Assembly (NCBI GenBank): GCA_016200265.1
Contig: JACQFE010000008.1
Span: 1 to 64,000 of the forward strand
Length of the DNA: 64,000 nucleotides
From: Planctomycetota bacterium
GTDB lineage: Bacteria > Planctomycetota > Phycisphaerae > UBA1845
Direction of reading: 5' to 3'
Part shown: positions 37,250 to 46,267 of the stretch, piece after piece
How the letters are laid out: every line of letters starts with the position of its first letter
How positions within the stretch are numbered: the stretch's first letter is position 1
Made by a program: the position numbers and the translations under genes
Notes under the pieces: generated by a model
Told to the model about the DNA's origin: nothing
The model's input: only the letters and a program-made list of their open reading frames with translations
The model's database searches: none

Positions 37250-37912
37250 ATGATCGACCCGGACGCCCAACCTGTCGCGAGGTGCAAACGCGGCGACCGC
37301 GAGGCCCTGGAACTTCTGTTCCGGCGCTACGTGGACCGTGTGTGGCGTTACGGCTGGAGTGTGACGCGATCGCGCGAGTCGGCGGCTGAAATCGTGCAGG
37401 AGACGTTTCTGCGCGTCGCAAATTCGATCGGCAGCTTTGAAGGCCGCAGCACGTTCGCCACATGGCTCTTCACGCTTACGCGATCGGCCACGATGGAATT
37501 CCTTCGCCGCGAGCGGCAGGAAACGCGCCGCCGCGCGGATGCGAACGTTCTTCGTCTTATCACGACGGATGAAGTGCGCGAGGTCCGTCGGGAAGTTCGT
37601 TTGCCCGCAAGGAGCGCAGACGATGTTCTCGCTGCGGTATCAGATTCGCGCATTGCGAGACCAAATGACGCGGATCGCGACGCGACACGCGAGGCGATTC
37701 ATAAAGCAATCGCGGAACTCTCGGGCGCGCAGCGCGACACGGTGATCTTGTGCGAGCTTGTGGGCATGAGCATCGCCGAGGCCACGGAGGTGCTGGGATG
37801 GGGTGAATCGCGAACGAAGGTGACGCTGTTCCGCGCACGGCGACGATTGCGAGAGTTGTTATGTGGACAAACGGCAGTTGAGACCGACGCGAAACGCGCG
37901 GAGGAGACGTAA
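37250..37912 (+). CDS. ECF-type RNA polymerase sigma factor
   Basis: 220 residues from ATG 37250. Region 2 (ELLFRRYVDRVWRYGWSVTRSRESAAEIVQETFLRV, shortened: IVQETFLRV and FATWLFTLTRS) and region 4 (AIAELSGAQRDTVILCELVGMSIAEATEVLGW, with helix-turn-helix and the R-R-R-L tail) are clear. A loop rich in Arg/Val separates them. It directs RNA polymerase to its own promoter set. The transmembrane zinc-finger anti-sigma protein follows after a 70-bp repeat, so they are probably a regulatory pair. Confidence 0.88.
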   Translation: MIDPDAQPVARCKRGDREALELLFRRYVDRVWRYGWSVTRSRESAAEIVQETFLRVANSIGSFEGRSTFATWLFTLTRSATMEFLRRERQETRRRADANVLRLITTDEVREVRREVRLPARSADDVLAAVSDSRIARPNDADRDATREAIHKAIAELSGAQRDTVILCELVGMSIAEATEVLGWGESRTKVTLFRARRRLRELLCGQTAVETDAKRAEET

Positions 37913-37947
37913 GTCGAGTGCCTGAATAATCTGCCGAACCGCGGGCC

Positions 37948-38017
37948 GTCATTCTGAGCGGAGCGAAGTATCTGTCTTTCGTAACGGAATGAGATCCTTC
38001 GCTTCGCTCAGGATGAC
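37948..38017. repeat. 70-bp inverted repeat, family A copy 2
   Basis: Starts GTCATTCTGAGCGGAGCGAA and ends CTTCGCTCAGGATGAC. The ends are inverted copies of each other. It lies between the sigma and anti-sigma genes, 45 nt upstream of the latter. Confidence 0.75.
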
Positions 38018-38062
38018 AAAATCGCGCGAGCTGAAGCCTGCGGCTCGCGAGTACGAAACATT

Positions 38063-40813
38063 ATGAACTGTCAGCAAGCCAAAGAATTGATCGATCTTCG
38101 CGTGCACGTGGAAATGCATGGGGGGTTAACCTCCCCCAACCCCCTCCCTGGTAAGGAGGGGGGCAAAGTCGAGCCACAGACTGAAGTCTGCGGCCCAAAA
38201 CGGGATTGGTCCGAACTCGACGCGCATTTGACCGCGTGTCCGCAGTGTCGGGCGGAGTTGGAAGAGCTTCGCCGCGTGCGCGGTTTGCTCGCCGCAGCCG
38301 CGAACGAACGACCCAGCGATGTGGAGGCGCAGAACATGTGGATGGGAATCCAGACGGCCCTTGCAGTTCCGATGTCAACCTCCCCCAGCCCCTTCCTTAG
38401 TAAGGAGGGGGGCAAGCCTGCCCACGCGGCGTCGCCTCCCCCCTTGCTAAGGGGGGACAAAGGGGGGTCGCGCGCCAGAATCTGGTGGATCAAGAACCGA
38501 TCGCTGGTCGTGACCATGACTGGCATCGCTGCCGCCCTCGTGCTCGCGTTTCAGATTGGCGACTTGCGCTACGGTGGGTTCAGCCTCAGCCGTGCGCGGG
38601 AATTAAGGAATTCGGTTGCCGGGGCCAACGTGAAGGGCATCGGAACCAGCGCGGAAATCTACGCAACCGACGACGCTTCGGTCTACCGCATCCCGTCTCG
38701 TCCCAGCGAGCGACGTGCGAGAAAGGACGAAGGTCAGCAGGGCCGAGTCTTCTTTGACTCGGTGTCTGCTCCAACGGCCGTGCCGTCTGGATCCGACGAT
38801 GCGACTGGCAAAACACTTCAATCCTTAGGATACATTGGCGGCAACTCACGGAACGCTTCGCCCGCACCTGCACAGCCTGCCCCTGCACTGGTGGCACAAC
38901 AATCGCGAGCTGCGTTAGCAAAGCCAGCACAGCCTTCCACAGAAGAGCGGAATGAGTGGCTCAAGGATCTGAGTGTCCAGAAGACTGATGCCTCAATGCC
39001 CGCTGAACGTGATAATGCGTTCAAGAAAAATGAGGGGCCATTAATTGCGACCACAGGTTTCGAAGCGCCGGATTGGGATGCGTATAAACTGGGTCAATCG
39101 AATAACTCAACGGGCCCAGCATACTCGGGACAAGGAGGAGGCGCGAGCGGTGCGCAGACTCCGTCGCCCATTCCTCAAAATCTCAAAATCATTAAAACCG
39201 GCGAGTTGACCATTGAAGTACCCGGATACGGCGATTCGATGGCTCGCGTCGAGCAGATCGTGCGGGAAAAAGGCGGGTTTGTGGCCGACGGAAGTACGCA
39301 CGAAGAAGTCGGCGGTGCGCTCGTCGGACGCATGGTGGTTCGCATGGCCCCGGAGCGATTCGAAGAGACCTTTGCGGCGCTCAAAGCTGTCGGGCGGGTA
39401 CTCGCGGAGAACGTCAAGGCCGCCGACGTGACCGCCGAATACGTGGACCTCGACGCGCGGATCAAGAGCCTGCAAATCACTGAAGAGCGGCTGCGCGAGC
39501 TGATCGCCAACAAATCGTTCGTGGACAAGATCGCCTCGCTGCTCGAAGTGGAAAAGGAAATGAATCGCGTACGCACGGAGATCGAGCAGCTTCAGGGTCA
39601 GCTTCGGGTGATGGCCGATCGCGTGGGGCTTTCCACCATCGTGCTCACCGTTCGCGAGCCGGGTCGGACGGTGCCGTCGGCGTCGCTTTCGGTGGAAGTC
39701 GGCACGCTGGCGGAGTCGGCCTCGAAGATGGGCGACATGCTCGGCAAGACCGATGGTCGGCTCGTTTCCGGCAAAACCTCGAAGCGAAGCGACGGCACGC
39801 TAATGGGCACGTACAGCATCGAAACGAATTTGGCTCGGTTCGCGGAAGTCGTCGGCGGCATCGAAGCACTCGGTCGCGTCGAAGAGCGGCAGGTCAAGGA
39901 TCAGCAATTCAGTGAGGCTGGTCAGCCGTGGGCGAAGAACGTGACCTGCTCGATCGCGCTGGTGCTGTTCGAGCGTTCGCGGCAACTTCCCACGGCGTCG
40001 GTGCGAATCGAGGTGGACAAGCTCGATGCGACGATGAAGCGTCTGAGCGAAATCCTCGATGTCAATGATGCTACACTGGCGTCGAATCAGGCCTCGCGGA
40101 TGTCGGACGGCTCGAATTCGGCGGAAATCAAGCTCCGCGTGCCGGCGGGAAAATTCGGCGGGCTGTTCGATGCGTTAGCTTCGCTGGGTCGGATGACTTC
40201 GAAGAGTGTGGCCGGTGAATCGAGTGGGATCGTCGGCGGGGCGGCGGCGGTTCCGTGCGATGTTTCGCTCACATTGGCCGAAAAACCGCGAGAAGTGCCG
40301 AAAGGATCGATGGCCATCGAAGTCGCCGCGTTCGATGTGGCTCGGCAGGCATTGAGCCGGGCGATCGCGGAGCGGCAGGTGCAGGTGCTTAGCTCGTCGA
40401 GCAATCAGCGTGACGACGGCACCTGGCTAGGCTCGTTCCGGCTCGGCGTGCCGGCCAAGGAGATGGAAGGATTCGTCAGCAAACTCGAATCGCTCGGTCG
40501 CGTGGCCGCTCGGCAGATTACCGGCCTGGGACTCGGCGATCTTTCGCGGATCGATCCCGATTCGCTCGGTGTCATCGAATTGACCCTCGCGGAGAAGGCG
40601 TCCTTCACGCCCGCACCGGACGAAGCATCGGCCTCCATCCGCGCCCGCATCCGCGATGGTCTGGGCGGCTTTTATTCCTCGATCGGAATGATCGCGTATG
40701 GCTTGACTGTGCTGCTCCCCTGGCTTCTGCTCGCGGGCATCTTTGGCTGGCTGTTGGCGCGCATCAGGAAGGCAATGCGGAACCGCAAAGCCGCGAACAT
40801 ATCGACCTTATGA
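38063..40813 (+). CDS. Zinc-finger transmembrane anti-sigma protein with DUF4349 and repeats
   Basis: 916 residues. The N-terminus has a zinc-finger anti-sigma module (MNCQQAKELIDL ... HLTACPQCRAELEELR), split by a repeat-encoded insertion at residues 20-47. A second repeat-encoded stretch (105-137) comes before a first membrane helix (VVTMTGIAAALVLAFQIG). A low-complexity region follows, then a DUF4349-like segment (IKTGELTIEVPGYGDSMARV ... KADDVTAEYVDLDARIKSLQ in spirit), three more similar units (each ending in LGRVEERQV, LGRMTSKSV, LGRVAARQI), and a C-terminal membrane helix near 880. It probably holds the ECF sigma factor at the membrane. Confidence 0.8.
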   Translation: MNCQQAKELIDLRVHVEMHGGLTSPNPLPGKEGGKVEPQTEVCGPKRDWSELDAHLTACPQCRAELEELRRVRGLLAAAANERPSDVEAQNMWMGIQTALAVPMSTSPSPFLSKEGGKPAHAASPPPLLRGDKGGSRARIWWIKNRSLVVTMTGIAAALVLAFQIGDLRYGGFSLSRARELRNSVAGANVKGIGTSAEIYATDDASVYRIPSRPSERRARKDEGQQGRVFFDSVSAPTAVPSGSDDATGKTLQSLGYIGGNSRNASPAPAQPAPALVAQQSRAALAKPAQPSTEERNEWLKDLSVQKTDASMPAERDNAFKKNEGPLIATTGFEAPDWDAYKLGQSNNSTGPAYSGQGGGASGAQTPSPIPQNLKIIKTGELTIEVPGYGDSMARVEQIVREKGGFVADGSTHEEVGGALVGRMVVRMAPERFEETFAALKAVGRVLAENVKAADVTAEYVDLDARIKSLQITEERLRELIANKSFVDKIASLLEVEKEMNRVRTEIEQLQGQLRVMADRVGLSTIVLTVREPGRTVPSASLSVEVGTLAESASKMGDMLGKTDGRLVSGKTSKRSDGTLMGTYSIETNLARFAEVVGGIEALGRVEERQVKDQQFSEAGQPWAKNVTCSIALVLFERSRQLPTASVRIEVDKLDATMKRLSEILDVNDATLASNQASRMSDGSNSAEIKLRVPAGKFGGLFDALASLGRMTSKSVAGESSGIVGGAAAVPCDVSLTLAEKPREVPKGSMAIEVAAFDVARQALSRAIAERQVQVLSSSSNQRDDGTWLGSFRLGVPAKEMEGFVSKLESLGRVAARQITGLGLGDLSRIDPDSLGVIELTLAEKASFTPAPDEASASIRARIRDGLGGFYSSIGMIAYGLTVLLPWLLLAGIFGWLLARIRKAMRNRKAANISTL
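38119..38166. repeat. GC-rich repeat family B, in the anti-sigma gene
   Basis: CCTCCCCCAACCCC...TAAGGAGGGGGG hairpin, read in frame as residues 20-36 of the anti-sigma protein. A second unit directly downstream (38171-38200, CAGACTGAAGTCTGCGG) adds residues up to 47. Related copies: 38376-38415, 38435-38469, 41621-41695, 61863-61899. Confidence 0.65.
38376..38469. repeat. GC-rich repeat family B, two copies in the anti-sigma gene
   Basis: CCTCCCCCAGCCCC...TAAGGAGGGGGG (38376-38415) and CCTCCCCCCTTGCTAAGGGG followed by ACAAAGGGGG (38435-38469). In frame they give residues 105-137 (SPSPFLSKEGG ... PPPLLRGDKGG). Confidence 0.65.
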
Positions 40814-40821
40814 TTCGGGTG

Positions 40822-40849
40822 CTCTATCTTCGCGAAGCGAAGGTGGGGA
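40822..40849. repeat. Short hairpin of the CCCCATCTTTCGC type
   Basis: CTCTATCTTCGCGAAGCGAA with GGTGGGG after the anti-sigma gene. The same hairpin type is at 59379-59407, also just after a gene on the plus strand, so it may act as a 3'-end or repeat element. Confidence 0.4.
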
Positions 40850-40861
40850 ACGGATTTTTCT

Positions 40862-40931
40862 CTTCGTGTCCTTCGTGCTCTTCGTGGTGAAAAAAACTGT
40901 TTGAACCACGAAGCACGCGAAGATCACGAAG
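40862..40931. repeat. Inverted repeat with ACGAAG units
   Basis: CTTCGTG-type units at 40862-40888 face CACGAAG-type units at 40905-40931 across AAAAAACTGTTTG. It separates the anti-sigma gene from the next minus-strand gene and may form a bidirectional terminator or a mobile repeat. Confidence 0.5.
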
Positions 40932-41583
40932 TTTTCAGCACCGCCGTTGCCCACGTTGACGGATCGGCGTACCAGAGCAACTCATCGCCGACGGTCAGAT
41001 ACTGCTTCCCCAACTCCGAATCCTCCAGCATGTGATAGAACCCGATATGCGGATGCTCCTGCGGATCGAAGCCGGGGAGACATTCGACGGGCACAAAGGC
41101 CTCGAGCGAGTAACCCGTTTTTTCAATCCGTGACGCGACGCGAATTCGTTCGATCGGAAGTCGAACGTCCTTTTCGCGAGAGCCCGCAAATTCACCAAGA
41201 CCAGCGACAGACTGGTCGCGACGCACGCCGCCGCCGGTAGGCAAAAAGAAAAACTGTCGCGAGTAGCGAGTGGCCCGCTTGTTTGCTCGTGAATATCGCG
41301 TGTCGATGCACAGCCTGAAATTGTCCCCATCTCGAAAGTTCTTCGGATCGCAGCGCAGCGGCTTTTTCTTGCCCGCCACGCGGCAAGCCGCATAAATGCC
41401 GCGTTCGTTCCAGCACGACCACACCGGTGCATAGTCCGGCAACCCGTCGATGGCCCCCAGCGACGGAATCAACTCAGCATCCGTCCAGCCGCGAAGCGAG
41501 CCGTCAATCTCCGGCGGCGATTCGCGAAAACGCAGCGGGAATTCAAAATCGAAAAGAAACCGATTGGGAACGAAAGTGTTCAT
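40924..41583 (-). CDS. DOMON/CBM9-like protein
   Basis: 219 residues without a clear signal peptide. The pattern (IDGSLRGWTDAEL, VWSCWNERGIYAACRVAG, GDNFRLCIDTR ... GYSLEAFVPVECLPGFDPQEHPHIGFYHMLED, shortened) is that of the carbohydrate-binding family 9-like beta-sandwich with a conserved domain end. It may bind a sugar or heme; the sequence does not decide. It is on the minus strand between the anti-sigma gene and repeats. Confidence 0.65.
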   Translation of the reverse strand: MNTFVPNRFLFDFEFPLRFRESPPEIDGSLRGWTDAELIPSLGAIDGLPDYAPVWSCWNERGIYAACRVAGKKKPLRCDPKNFRDGDNFRLCIDTRYSRANKRATRYSRQFFFLPTGGGVRRDQSVAGLGEFAGSREKDVRLPIERIRVASRIEKTGYSLEAFVPVECLPGFDPQEHPHIGFYHMLEDSELGKQYLTVGDELLWYADPSTWATAVLKTS

Positions 41584-41620
41584 GGCATTTGATTGCGATC
41601 GTTGCGGCCAGGCGGTTTAC

Positions 41621-41695
41621 GCCTCCCCCCTTACCAAGGGGGGATAAAGGGGGGTTAACCTCCCCCAGCCCCTCCTTGGTAAGGAGGGGGGCAAG
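41621..41695. repeat. GC-rich repeat family B, double copy
   Basis: Two units back to back (GCCTCCCCCCTTACCAAGGG ... and ACCTCCCCCAGCCCCTCCTTGG ... ) with AAGGGGGG and AAGGAGGGGG ends. It lies in the 250-bp gap between the CBM9-like gene and the DUF1579 gene. Confidence 0.65.
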
Positions 41696-41834
41696 TTCCG
41701 AGCCAAACTCGGTAGTTGCGAGGTCGTGTCAATTTCGGACAGCTTCAGTATCATACCACCGTTTGAATCCCGCCGCGTAGGCGGGTACGGAGGAAGTCGC
41801 TATCCATTCCATTCCAATCGCGAAAGGGTGCAAC

Positions 41835-42578
41835 ATGCGAAATGCTCTAAGAGTTCTGCTGCTTACTAGCATTACGTTATCATTGTCAAATGTCGTCTTT
41901 GCTCAAGAAAAGAAGGATCAGCCGGCCGCAAAGAAACCGGACGCCCCGAAGGACTCCGCCAAGCCCGCCGACCATCCGGTCGGTGACCATCCCGCTGCCG
42001 CCAAGCCTGGTGCGGATCACCCAAGTGCCGGGAAGCCCAGCGCGGATCATCCAGGTGCCGGCAAGCCAGGTGAAATGTCGCCCGAAATGAAGGCGCACAT
42101 GGAAGTCATGATGCCCGGCCCGGAACACCAAAAGCTCGCCAAGTACGCGGGCTCATGGACGTTCAAATCCACGATGACTCGCGCTGGCGCGCCGCCCGAA
42201 GAGACCGACGGTGCGGCCGATTTGGACATGGCGTTTGAAGGTCGCTTCCTGCATGAACACAACAAGGGAACGATGATGGGCATGCCATTTGAAGGCGGTA
42301 AACTTGTCGGCTTCAACCGCGGCTCGAAGAAATATGAGGCCGTGTGGGCATATACGATGGGCACAGGCATCCTCACCATGAACGGCGCCAGCGACGACGG
42401 CGGCAAGACTATCAAGTTCAGCGCCGCGTTTGACAACGAAGTCGGCGCTCACGAGACGTTCAACGTCACCTATACATTCACGGATGACGACCACTTCACG
42501 GTGAAGATGGACGGCGGCAAGATGCCCGACGGCAGCGCCGCACCGACGCTCGACGTGAAATATTCGCGGAAGAAGTGA
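41835..42578 (+). CDS. DUF1579-family secreted protein
   Basis: 247 residues with a signal peptide (ending NVVFAQ), then a linker of repeats (ADHP.AGKPG, about residues 45-75) and a DUF1579-like domain (GPEHQKLAKYAGSWTF, FEGRFLHEHNKG, LVGFNRGSKKYEAVWAYT). DUF1579 proteins are small beta-barrels of unknown function. AAGGGT lies upstream of ATG 41835. It stands alone between repeats and the propeller gene. Confidence 0.72.
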   Translation: MRNALRVLLLTSITLSLSNVVFAQEKKDQPAAKKPDAPKDSAKPADHPVGDHPAAAKPGADHPSAGKPSADHPGAGKPGEMSPEMKAHMEVMMPGPEHQKLAKYAGSWTFKSTMTRAGAPPEETDGAADLDMAFEGRFLHEHNKGTMMGMPFEGGKLVGFNRGSKKYEAVWAYTMGTGILTMNGASDDGGKTIKFSAAFDNEVGAHETFNVTYTFTDDDHFTVKMDGGKMPDGSAAPTLDVKYSRKK

Positions 42579-42681
42579 TGCCCGGCACTGTGCTACGTCA
42601 AGAACCCAATTTGAAAATGAGAAGCAATAGACCGCAATTTCGTAATTGAGGTCGTTTGAGTGCGATTTTGGGAGAATTTCC

Positions 42682-43749
42682 ATGAATAACGTGAGATTAT
42701 GGCGATTTCGCATCATTGGCTGCTCTTTCTTGCTAGGAATCTTAACGCCTGCTTTCGCTCAACAAGGGGAAAAGGCTGCGAGCGCCGGAGCGGCTTCATT
42801 CCATGTGGCCCAAACTTTCAAAGTCGGTGGTGATGGCGGTTGGGATTACATCACTGTCGATCCATCGTCCAAGCTTCTGTACGTGCCGCGAAGCACGCAC
42901 ACGCTCGTGATCGACTCGGCCACCGGCAAGACCGTCGCGGACATTCCCGGTCAACAGCGTAATCACGGCGTCGCCATCGCGCCCACGACAGGTCGCGGAT
43001 TCATCTCCGACGGCAGAGACGGATCCGTCTCCGTGTTCGACCTGAAACTCAATAAAGTTTTCGGAAAAGTCAAAGTTGCCGACGACGCCGATGCGATCAT
43101 TTTCGATCCCGCCAGCAACAAGGTTTTCGTGGGCTGCGGTGATGCGGGCGTCCTTGTCCCGATAGCCGCTGACATCGACCTTGCCAACGGAAAAGCCGGC
43201 GAGCCGATTGCGCTGGAAGGAAAACCGGAGGGAATCGCATCTGACGGCCGCGGTCGCGTCTTCGTCAATCTAGAAGACAAGGACAAGGTTGCGGTCATTG
43301 ACACCAAAACCATGAAGGTTATCGATCGTTGGTCGGTTTCACCCGGCGGCGCACCTGTGGGATTGGCCATCGATCCGGAGCACGGGCGATTGTTTGTCGG
43401 ATGCCGCAAGCCGCAAATGCTCATCGTGATCAATACGGCCGATGGCAAGGTCCTGGCCGACGTGCCCATTGGCGCGGGCGTGGACGCGGCTCGATTTGAT
43501 AACGGCCTGGCATTCGCAAGCTGCCGCGACGGGACGCTGGCCGTGGCGAAAGAAGTTTCACCCGGCAAATTCGACATCGTGCAAACGGTGAAAACGCAAA
43601 TGGGTGCGCGGACCATGGACGTTGATCCCCTCACACACACGATTTACCTGCCGACGGCGGAAATGGAACCCGCAAAGGATGCCAATTCGCGACCGACGCC
43701 GAAGCCGGATTCGTTCGTGATCCTGGTCGTCCAGCCGGAAGGAAAATAG
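42682..43749 (+). CDS. YVTN/YncE-like beta-propeller secreted protein
   Basis: 355 residues from ATG 42682 with GGGAG upstream. Signal peptide (ending TPAFAQ), then seven propeller-like blades (KLLYVPRSTHTLVIDSATGK, GRGFISDGRDGSVSVFDLK, NKVFVGCGDAGV, GRVFVNLEDKDKVAVIDTK, GRLFVGCRKPQMLIVINTADG). The family often binds proteins or metals. Role unknown; the neighbours give no pathway. Confidence 0.75.
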   Translation: MNNVRLWRFRIIGCSFLLGILTPAFAQQGEKAASAGAASFHVAQTFKVGGDGGWDYITVDPSSKLLYVPRSTHTLVIDSATGKTVADIPGQQRNHGVAIAPTTGRGFISDGRDGSVSVFDLKLNKVFGKVKVADDADAIIFDPASNKVFVGCGDAGVLVPIAADIDLANGKAGEPIALEGKPEGIASDGRGRVFVNLEDKDKVAVIDTKTMKVIDRWSVSPGGAPVGLAIDPEHGRLFVGCRKPQMLIVINTADGKVLADVPIGAGVDAARFDNGLAFASCRDGTLAVAKEVSPGKFDIVQTVKTQMGARTMDVDPLTHTIYLPTAEMEPAKDANSRPTPKPDSFVILVVQPEGK

Positions 43750-43780
43750 TCGTCGCGGAGTCACCCTACGTGAGCGGACG

Positions 43781-44125
43781 CTATTTAGGTTGAGGGAGCT
43801 TTCCGAGTTTTTCCAATCTTGATTCAATCGCGCCCTTCGTGCGCTTGTGCGTATCGGCCAATTCACGAAGCGATTTCCCTTGCTCGAATTCCGCGCATAG
43901 AGTGACGTCTTCCTCTTCAGTCCACGAGTTGCCAGCGTTCAACGGCAAATCGAGTGCCCGCCTCTCCGCTCGTTCGCGGCGTTCGAGCGCGCGAACAGCA
44001 ACATGCAACGCGCGGATCATGTCGGGCTGCTGGCACGGGTTGTCCGGCGGCAATGGCAGGCCCGACAGCGGACACTGGCCGTCCGCCAGACATTGAATCA
44101 GCCGCAACGCTTCCTTGGTGGTCAT
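43781..44125 (-). CDS. Small SANT/Myb-like helix-turn-helix protein
   Basis: 114 residues; ATG 44125 has GGAGGTGA upstream. The C-terminal half (WTEEEDVTLCAEFEQGKSL, then ELADTHKRTKGAIESRL) matches a SANT/Myb-type DNA-binding fold seen in several bacterial hypothetical proteins. The N-terminus carries a Cys pair (CLADGQCPL). It may bind DNA; the target is unknown. Confidence 0.6.
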   Translation of the reverse strand: MTTKEALRLIQCLADGQCPLSGLPLPPDNPCQQPDMIRALHVAVRALERRERAERRALDLPLNAGNSWTEEEDVTLCAEFEQGKSLRELADTHKRTKGAIESRLEKLGKLPQPK

Positions 44126-44283
44126 GGCTCACCTCCGACTTTAGATGGAACAGATACCGGCCACAGTCCATCGACATTTGTTCGCGAAATGTTCGGAAAG
44201 TCAAGTTCAGGTAAGGATCGATCTTGACTTTTTGGGTCTGTTTTTCCACTAATCGCCAATCGGAAATCGGCAATTCGTTTTGC

Positions 44284-45321
44284 TTATGAGCTTGAAGTGC
44301 AGAGCAATTCGAGAATTTGGATCGCATTCAACGCCGCTCCCTTGCGAAGCTGATCGCCGCTGACGAATAGCTGCAGGCCGCAGCCGCTGGGGTCGCTGAT
44401 GTCTGCACGGATTCGACCGACGAGGACTTCATCGCGGCCGGATGCTTCGATGGGCATGGGAAATCTATTTGCTTCGGCGTCATCGACGACGTGAATGCCC
44501 GGTGAGTGCAAGAGAATTTCTTTGGCCTCGCGCGGCGACATCGGCTTCTCAAACGTAAGTGTGACCGATTCACTGTGGGCCCGCGGCACGGGCACCCGGA
44601 TGCACGTCGGGGCGATACCGATTTCCGCATCGTGAAAAATCTTTCGCGTTTCGTCGATCATCTTACGTTCTTCGGTGTTGTAGCCGTCGTGGCCGATCGG
44701 CGTGTTGTGCGAAAACAAATTGAACGCGATGGGGTGCGGAAAGACTTTCGGCGTGGGTTTTTTGCCTGCAAGCACGTCGGCCGTCTGCGTGTGCAATTCG
44801 TGCATTGCGGCCGCTCCGGCCCCGCTGGCCGACTGATACGTACTCACCACCATTCGCCGCACGCGATTGATTTTGTGCAGCGGCCAAACCGCGACGGCCA
44901 TGATGATCGTGGAGCAATTGGGATTGGCGATGATGCCGTGGTGTTCGAACGCGTCGCGCGGATTGATCTCTGGCACGACGAGAGGCGTTTGAGGATCCAT
45001 TCGAAACGCGGATGAATTGTCGATCACGACCGCGCCGCTGCGAACCGCGACGGGTGCGAATTCCTTGCTGCGATCGCCGCCGGCGCTGAAGATCGCAAAA
45101 TTCACGCCTTCAAAGCTGCGCGACGTCAGCTCTTCGACTTGAACACCCTTGCCACGAACCTCGATTCGCAAGCCCACGCTTCGCTTCGACGCCAGCAACG
45201 AGAGCTTTTCAAACCGGATCGGGCGTTCATCGAGCAACGTGCAGACTTCACGTCCAACGGCCCCCGTCGCGCCGACGATGGCAAGATGACCGCAAGATGG
45301 GTTGGAATGATTTGATTTCAC
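44284..45321 (-). CDS. asd: Aspartate-semialdehyde dehydrogenase
   Basis: Makes aspartate semialdehyde, the branch point of lysine, methionine and threonine synthesis. The NADP motif (AIVGATGAVGREV), the catalytic cysteine segment (IIANPNCSTI) and the later segment RVPVPRAHSESVTL with the base are all present. GTG 45321 gives 345 residues, a normal length; an ATG at 45363 gives 359 residues with a longer leader. Upstream of it, about 270 bp on, the atp operon starts on the other strand. Confidence 0.92.
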   Translation of the reverse strand: MKSNHSNPSCGHLAIVGATGAVGREVCTLLDERPIRFEKLSLLASKRSVGLRIEVRGKGVQVEELTSRSFEGVNFAIFSAGGDRSKEFAPVAVRSGAVVIDNSSAFRMDPQTPLVVPEINPRDAFEHHGIIANPNCSTIIMAVAVWPLHKINRVRRMVVSTYQSASGAGAAAMHELHTQTADVLAGKKPTPKVFPHPIAFNLFSHNTPIGHDGYNTEERKMIDETRKIFHDAEIGIAPTCIRVPVPRAHSESVTLTFEKPMSPREAKEILLHSPGIHVVDDAEANRFPMPIEASGRDEVLVGRIRADISDPSGCGLQLFVSGDQLRKGAALNAIQILELLCTSSS

Positions 45322-45447
45322 GGGGATTCTTTCTGGAAAGGAACAACTTTTCGCCAGTTTCAACGGTAGTGCAAGAGCACCTTATGGTCAATTTGGAATC
45401 ATCGGCCAATGGGCAAAATTTGCTTAAGATCTTTGTCAACAATCCGC

Positions 45448-45476
45448 TTGACGACGCTTTCAGATCGCTGTAAGAC
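45448..45476 (+). promoter_or_regulatory. Possible promoter of the atp operon
   Basis: TTGACG (45448-45453) lies 17 bp before TAAGAC (45471-45476), which agrees with sigma70 spacing but the -10 matches TATAAT in only three positions. It stands about 115 bp before the atpZ-like start. Confidence 0.25.
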
Positions 45477-45591
45477 TGCTCTCCCGGTTGAAATCTTGTA
45501 CGCTCCGGGGAGTGGGCTTCAAATGGCGCGGTAGCGCCTCATTTTGTCAGAGACTTTGTGATTTCTGGCACAAACTAAGGCGATCCCAGTG

Positions 45592-45843
45592 ATGGCAAAG
45601 AAGGATCGCGGCAGCAGCCCGACGTGGGTTCGCTTCTCCGGGATCGGCGTCGAGTTTGCTGCTGCGGTTATCGGCTTTTCGCTCGTTGGGCTCTGGCTGG
45701 ACCATCATTTTGGGTGGAGTCCGTGGGGCGTGCTCGTCGGCGCGGCATTAGGACTCATTGGCGGAACATACAACCTGATTCGGGAGTCGCTCGCGGCATT
45801 TAAGCCACCTGACGACGAGGATACGAATCGTCCGTCGGAGTAG
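45592..45843 (+). CDS. atpZ: AtpZ-like small membrane protein of the ATP synthase operon
   Basis: 83 residues (or 84 from GTG 45589) with two membrane helices (GVEFAAAVIGFSLVGLWL and GVLVGAALGLIGGTYNLI) and a basic start. This is the AtpZ pattern found at the head of many F-type ATP synthase operons, possibly a magnesium or assembly factor. It is 16 nt before the AtpI-like gene. Confidence 0.75.
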   Translation: MAKKDRGSSPTWVRFSGIGVEFAAAVIGFSLVGLWLDHHFGWSPWGVLVGAALGLIGGTYNLIRESLAAFKPPDDEDTNRPSE

Positions 45844-45859
45844 GTGACCAAAAGGCACA

Positions 45860-46267
45860 ATGGGCTTTATTCGGTTATTCGCCTTGTTCGGATCGGCGGG
45901 ACTGGCGCTGCAGATCGTCCTCCTCGGTCTGGGAGCGGCCATGTCGTGCCTGATGGGTCGCGGACTCGACTGGAATTCCGCGCTAATTGGGAGCGGGATC
46001 ACTTTGATCGGTGGGTGCATCGGATCATTACCGGTGAGTTGGAAGCTGGCACATGATCCGGCTAGGGTTGGAATCGTGGTACTTGCAGCTTCGATGTTTC
46101 GATTTGTCACCGTGTTGGGATTGGTGGCAACTGTGGCGTTACTCACGCCGGTCCACCGGGTGAGTCTCGTTGGCTGGGTTGGCGTTGGATATATGCTGAC
46201 GCTGGCCGCTGATACCTTACTGGCAGTTTACATGATGCGGCGATTGCCCGCTGAAACACGCCGATGA
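45860..46267 (+). CDS. AtpI-like membrane protein of the ATP synthase operon
   Basis: 135 residues with four membrane segments. Position and size fit the operon's AtpI-like accessory protein. The stop overlaps the start of atpB (ATGA). No catalytic motif is expected. Confidence 0.65.
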   Translation: MGFIRLFALFGSAGLALQIVLLGLGAAMSCLMGRGLDWNSALIGSGITLIGGCIGSLPVSWKLAHDPARVGIVVLAASMFRFVTVLGLVATVALLTPVHRVSLVGWVGVGYMLTLAADTLLAVYMMRRLPAETRR

